Shown here one piece after another: positions 21,457 to 21,788 of a DNA stretch of 21,788 bases. The notes below the pieces were generated by a model, which was given only the letters and a program-made list of their open reading frames with translations, searched no databases and was not told the DNA's origin. This stretch comes from CAYNFH01 sp964396385 (GTDB lineage Bacteria > Armatimonadota > Chthonomonadetes > Chthonomonadales > CAJBBX01). The stretch covers positions 1 through 21,788 of the forward strand of contig CAYNFH010000103.1 in NCBI GenBank assembly GCA_964396385.1, written 5' to 3'. The translations under genes were made by a program, and so were the position numbers. How positions within the stretch are numbered: the first letter of the stretch is position 1; each line of letters begins with the position of its first letter.

Positions 21457-21788
21457 ATGGAAGCCATTCGGGAGCTCATAGACAAAGCCACGGCTGCGCG
21501 CACGGCGCAGGCAGAGAAGCAGCGGGCGTTCAACGAGATCGTCCGCCGCTTCCAGGACCTGGCGTTCGGCTGCGCCTACGCCATCCTGGGCGACTTCCAG
21601 CTCGCGGAAGACGCCGCGCAGGAGGCGTTCATCACCGCCTGGCGCAGCCTGGACCAGCTCCGCAGGCCGGAAGCGTTCCCCGGCTGGTTCAAGCGTATAC
21701 TGGTGAGCCAGTGCCACCGCTTCACACGCGGCAAACAAGCGGAAGTTGTGTCTTTGGATGCGGCGGAACCCATCGCGTGCGCGGAGCT
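21457..21788 (+). CDS. ECF-type sigma factor, 5' part
   Basis: The frame is open from ATG 21457 to the end of the window (110 complete codons, no stop). It reads FNEIVRRFQDLAFGCAYAILGDFQLAEDAAQEAFITAWRSLDQLRRPEAFPGWFKRILVSQCHRF when pieced together, which is sigma region 2: the Y/F-x-LA-F-Y core-binding helix, then the D-x-x-LAEDAAQEAFI-W -10 recognition helices, then the FPGWF-RI segment. Region 4 would lie beyond the window. Such factors redirect RNA polymerase in response to envelope or other stress. The RBS is poor (AAGAGA). The gene diverges from the BTAD-AAA operon across 359 bp that hold the phased repeats and the 27-bp inverted repeat. Confidence 0.85.
   Translation, partial: MEAIRELIDKATAARTAQAEKQRAFNEIVRRFQDLAFGCAYAILGDFQLAEDAAQEAFITAWRSLDQLRRPEAFPGWFKRILVSQCHRFTRGKQAEVVSLDAAEPIACAE

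Overview
The window is a high-GC (roughly 60-65% by eye) bacterial fragment. Two 10-N runs (3765-3774 and 16301-16310) show that it comes from a scaffolded draft or metagenome assembly. There is no rRNA, tRNA, transposase or CRISPR array. AfsR-like BTAD regulators outside Actinobacteria, large AAA-like/WD40 proteins, cyclase-ATPase fusions and many short tandem repeats of period 7-9 would fit Armatimonadota, or less likely Chloroflexota or Acidobacteriota. That placement is an inference from gene content only.

Left part (1-6633, mostly + strand): the 3' end of a TPR protein with a strong intrinsic terminator; a PlsC-type acyltransferase; an HdeD-like six-helix membrane protein; a short, probably decayed DUF1963-like gene on the - strand; an exported DUF4139 protein interrupted by an assembly gap; a LON-substrate-binding-domain protein; and a RecB/Cas4-like PD-(D/E)XK nuclease with four Fe-S-type cysteines. 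These look like ordinary housekeeping or envelope genes.

Middle (6660-13327): a 987-aa BTAD/NB-ARC/TPR regulator (- strand) diverges from a secreted pectate-lyase-like beta-helix protein with a carbohydrate-binding-like C-terminus (+ strand). That gene converges, through a clean hairpin, on an ADP-ribosylglycohydrolase (- strand). Upstream of the hydrolase is a 429-bp non-coding stretch packed with repeats and two CRP-like palindromes.

Right part (13328-21097, all - strand, read from high to low coordinates): a compact putative operon of BTAD + AAA-like ATPase, AAA-like ATPase + TM + coiled coil + WD40, and class III cyclase + AAA-like ATPase, followed by a small lipoprotein. The first and third proteins carry closely related ATPase modules behind different N-terminal domains. 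The second and third genes overlap by ATGA. Upstream of the operon are four direct repeats phased at 11 bp, ending exactly 8 bp before a TACAAT -10 box. That is the geometry of Streptomyces SARP promoters. A structured leader with two hairpins follows. Beyond it lie a MITE-like 27-bp inverted repeat and the 5' end of an ECF sigma factor gene (+ strand).

The most notable items are: (1) the ATPase-sharing signalling operon with its SARP-type promoter; (2) the dense scatter of 7-, 8- and 9-bp tandem repeats at gene borders, three of which are translated inside the AAA-WD40 protein; and (3) CRP-like sites close to a cyclase operon.
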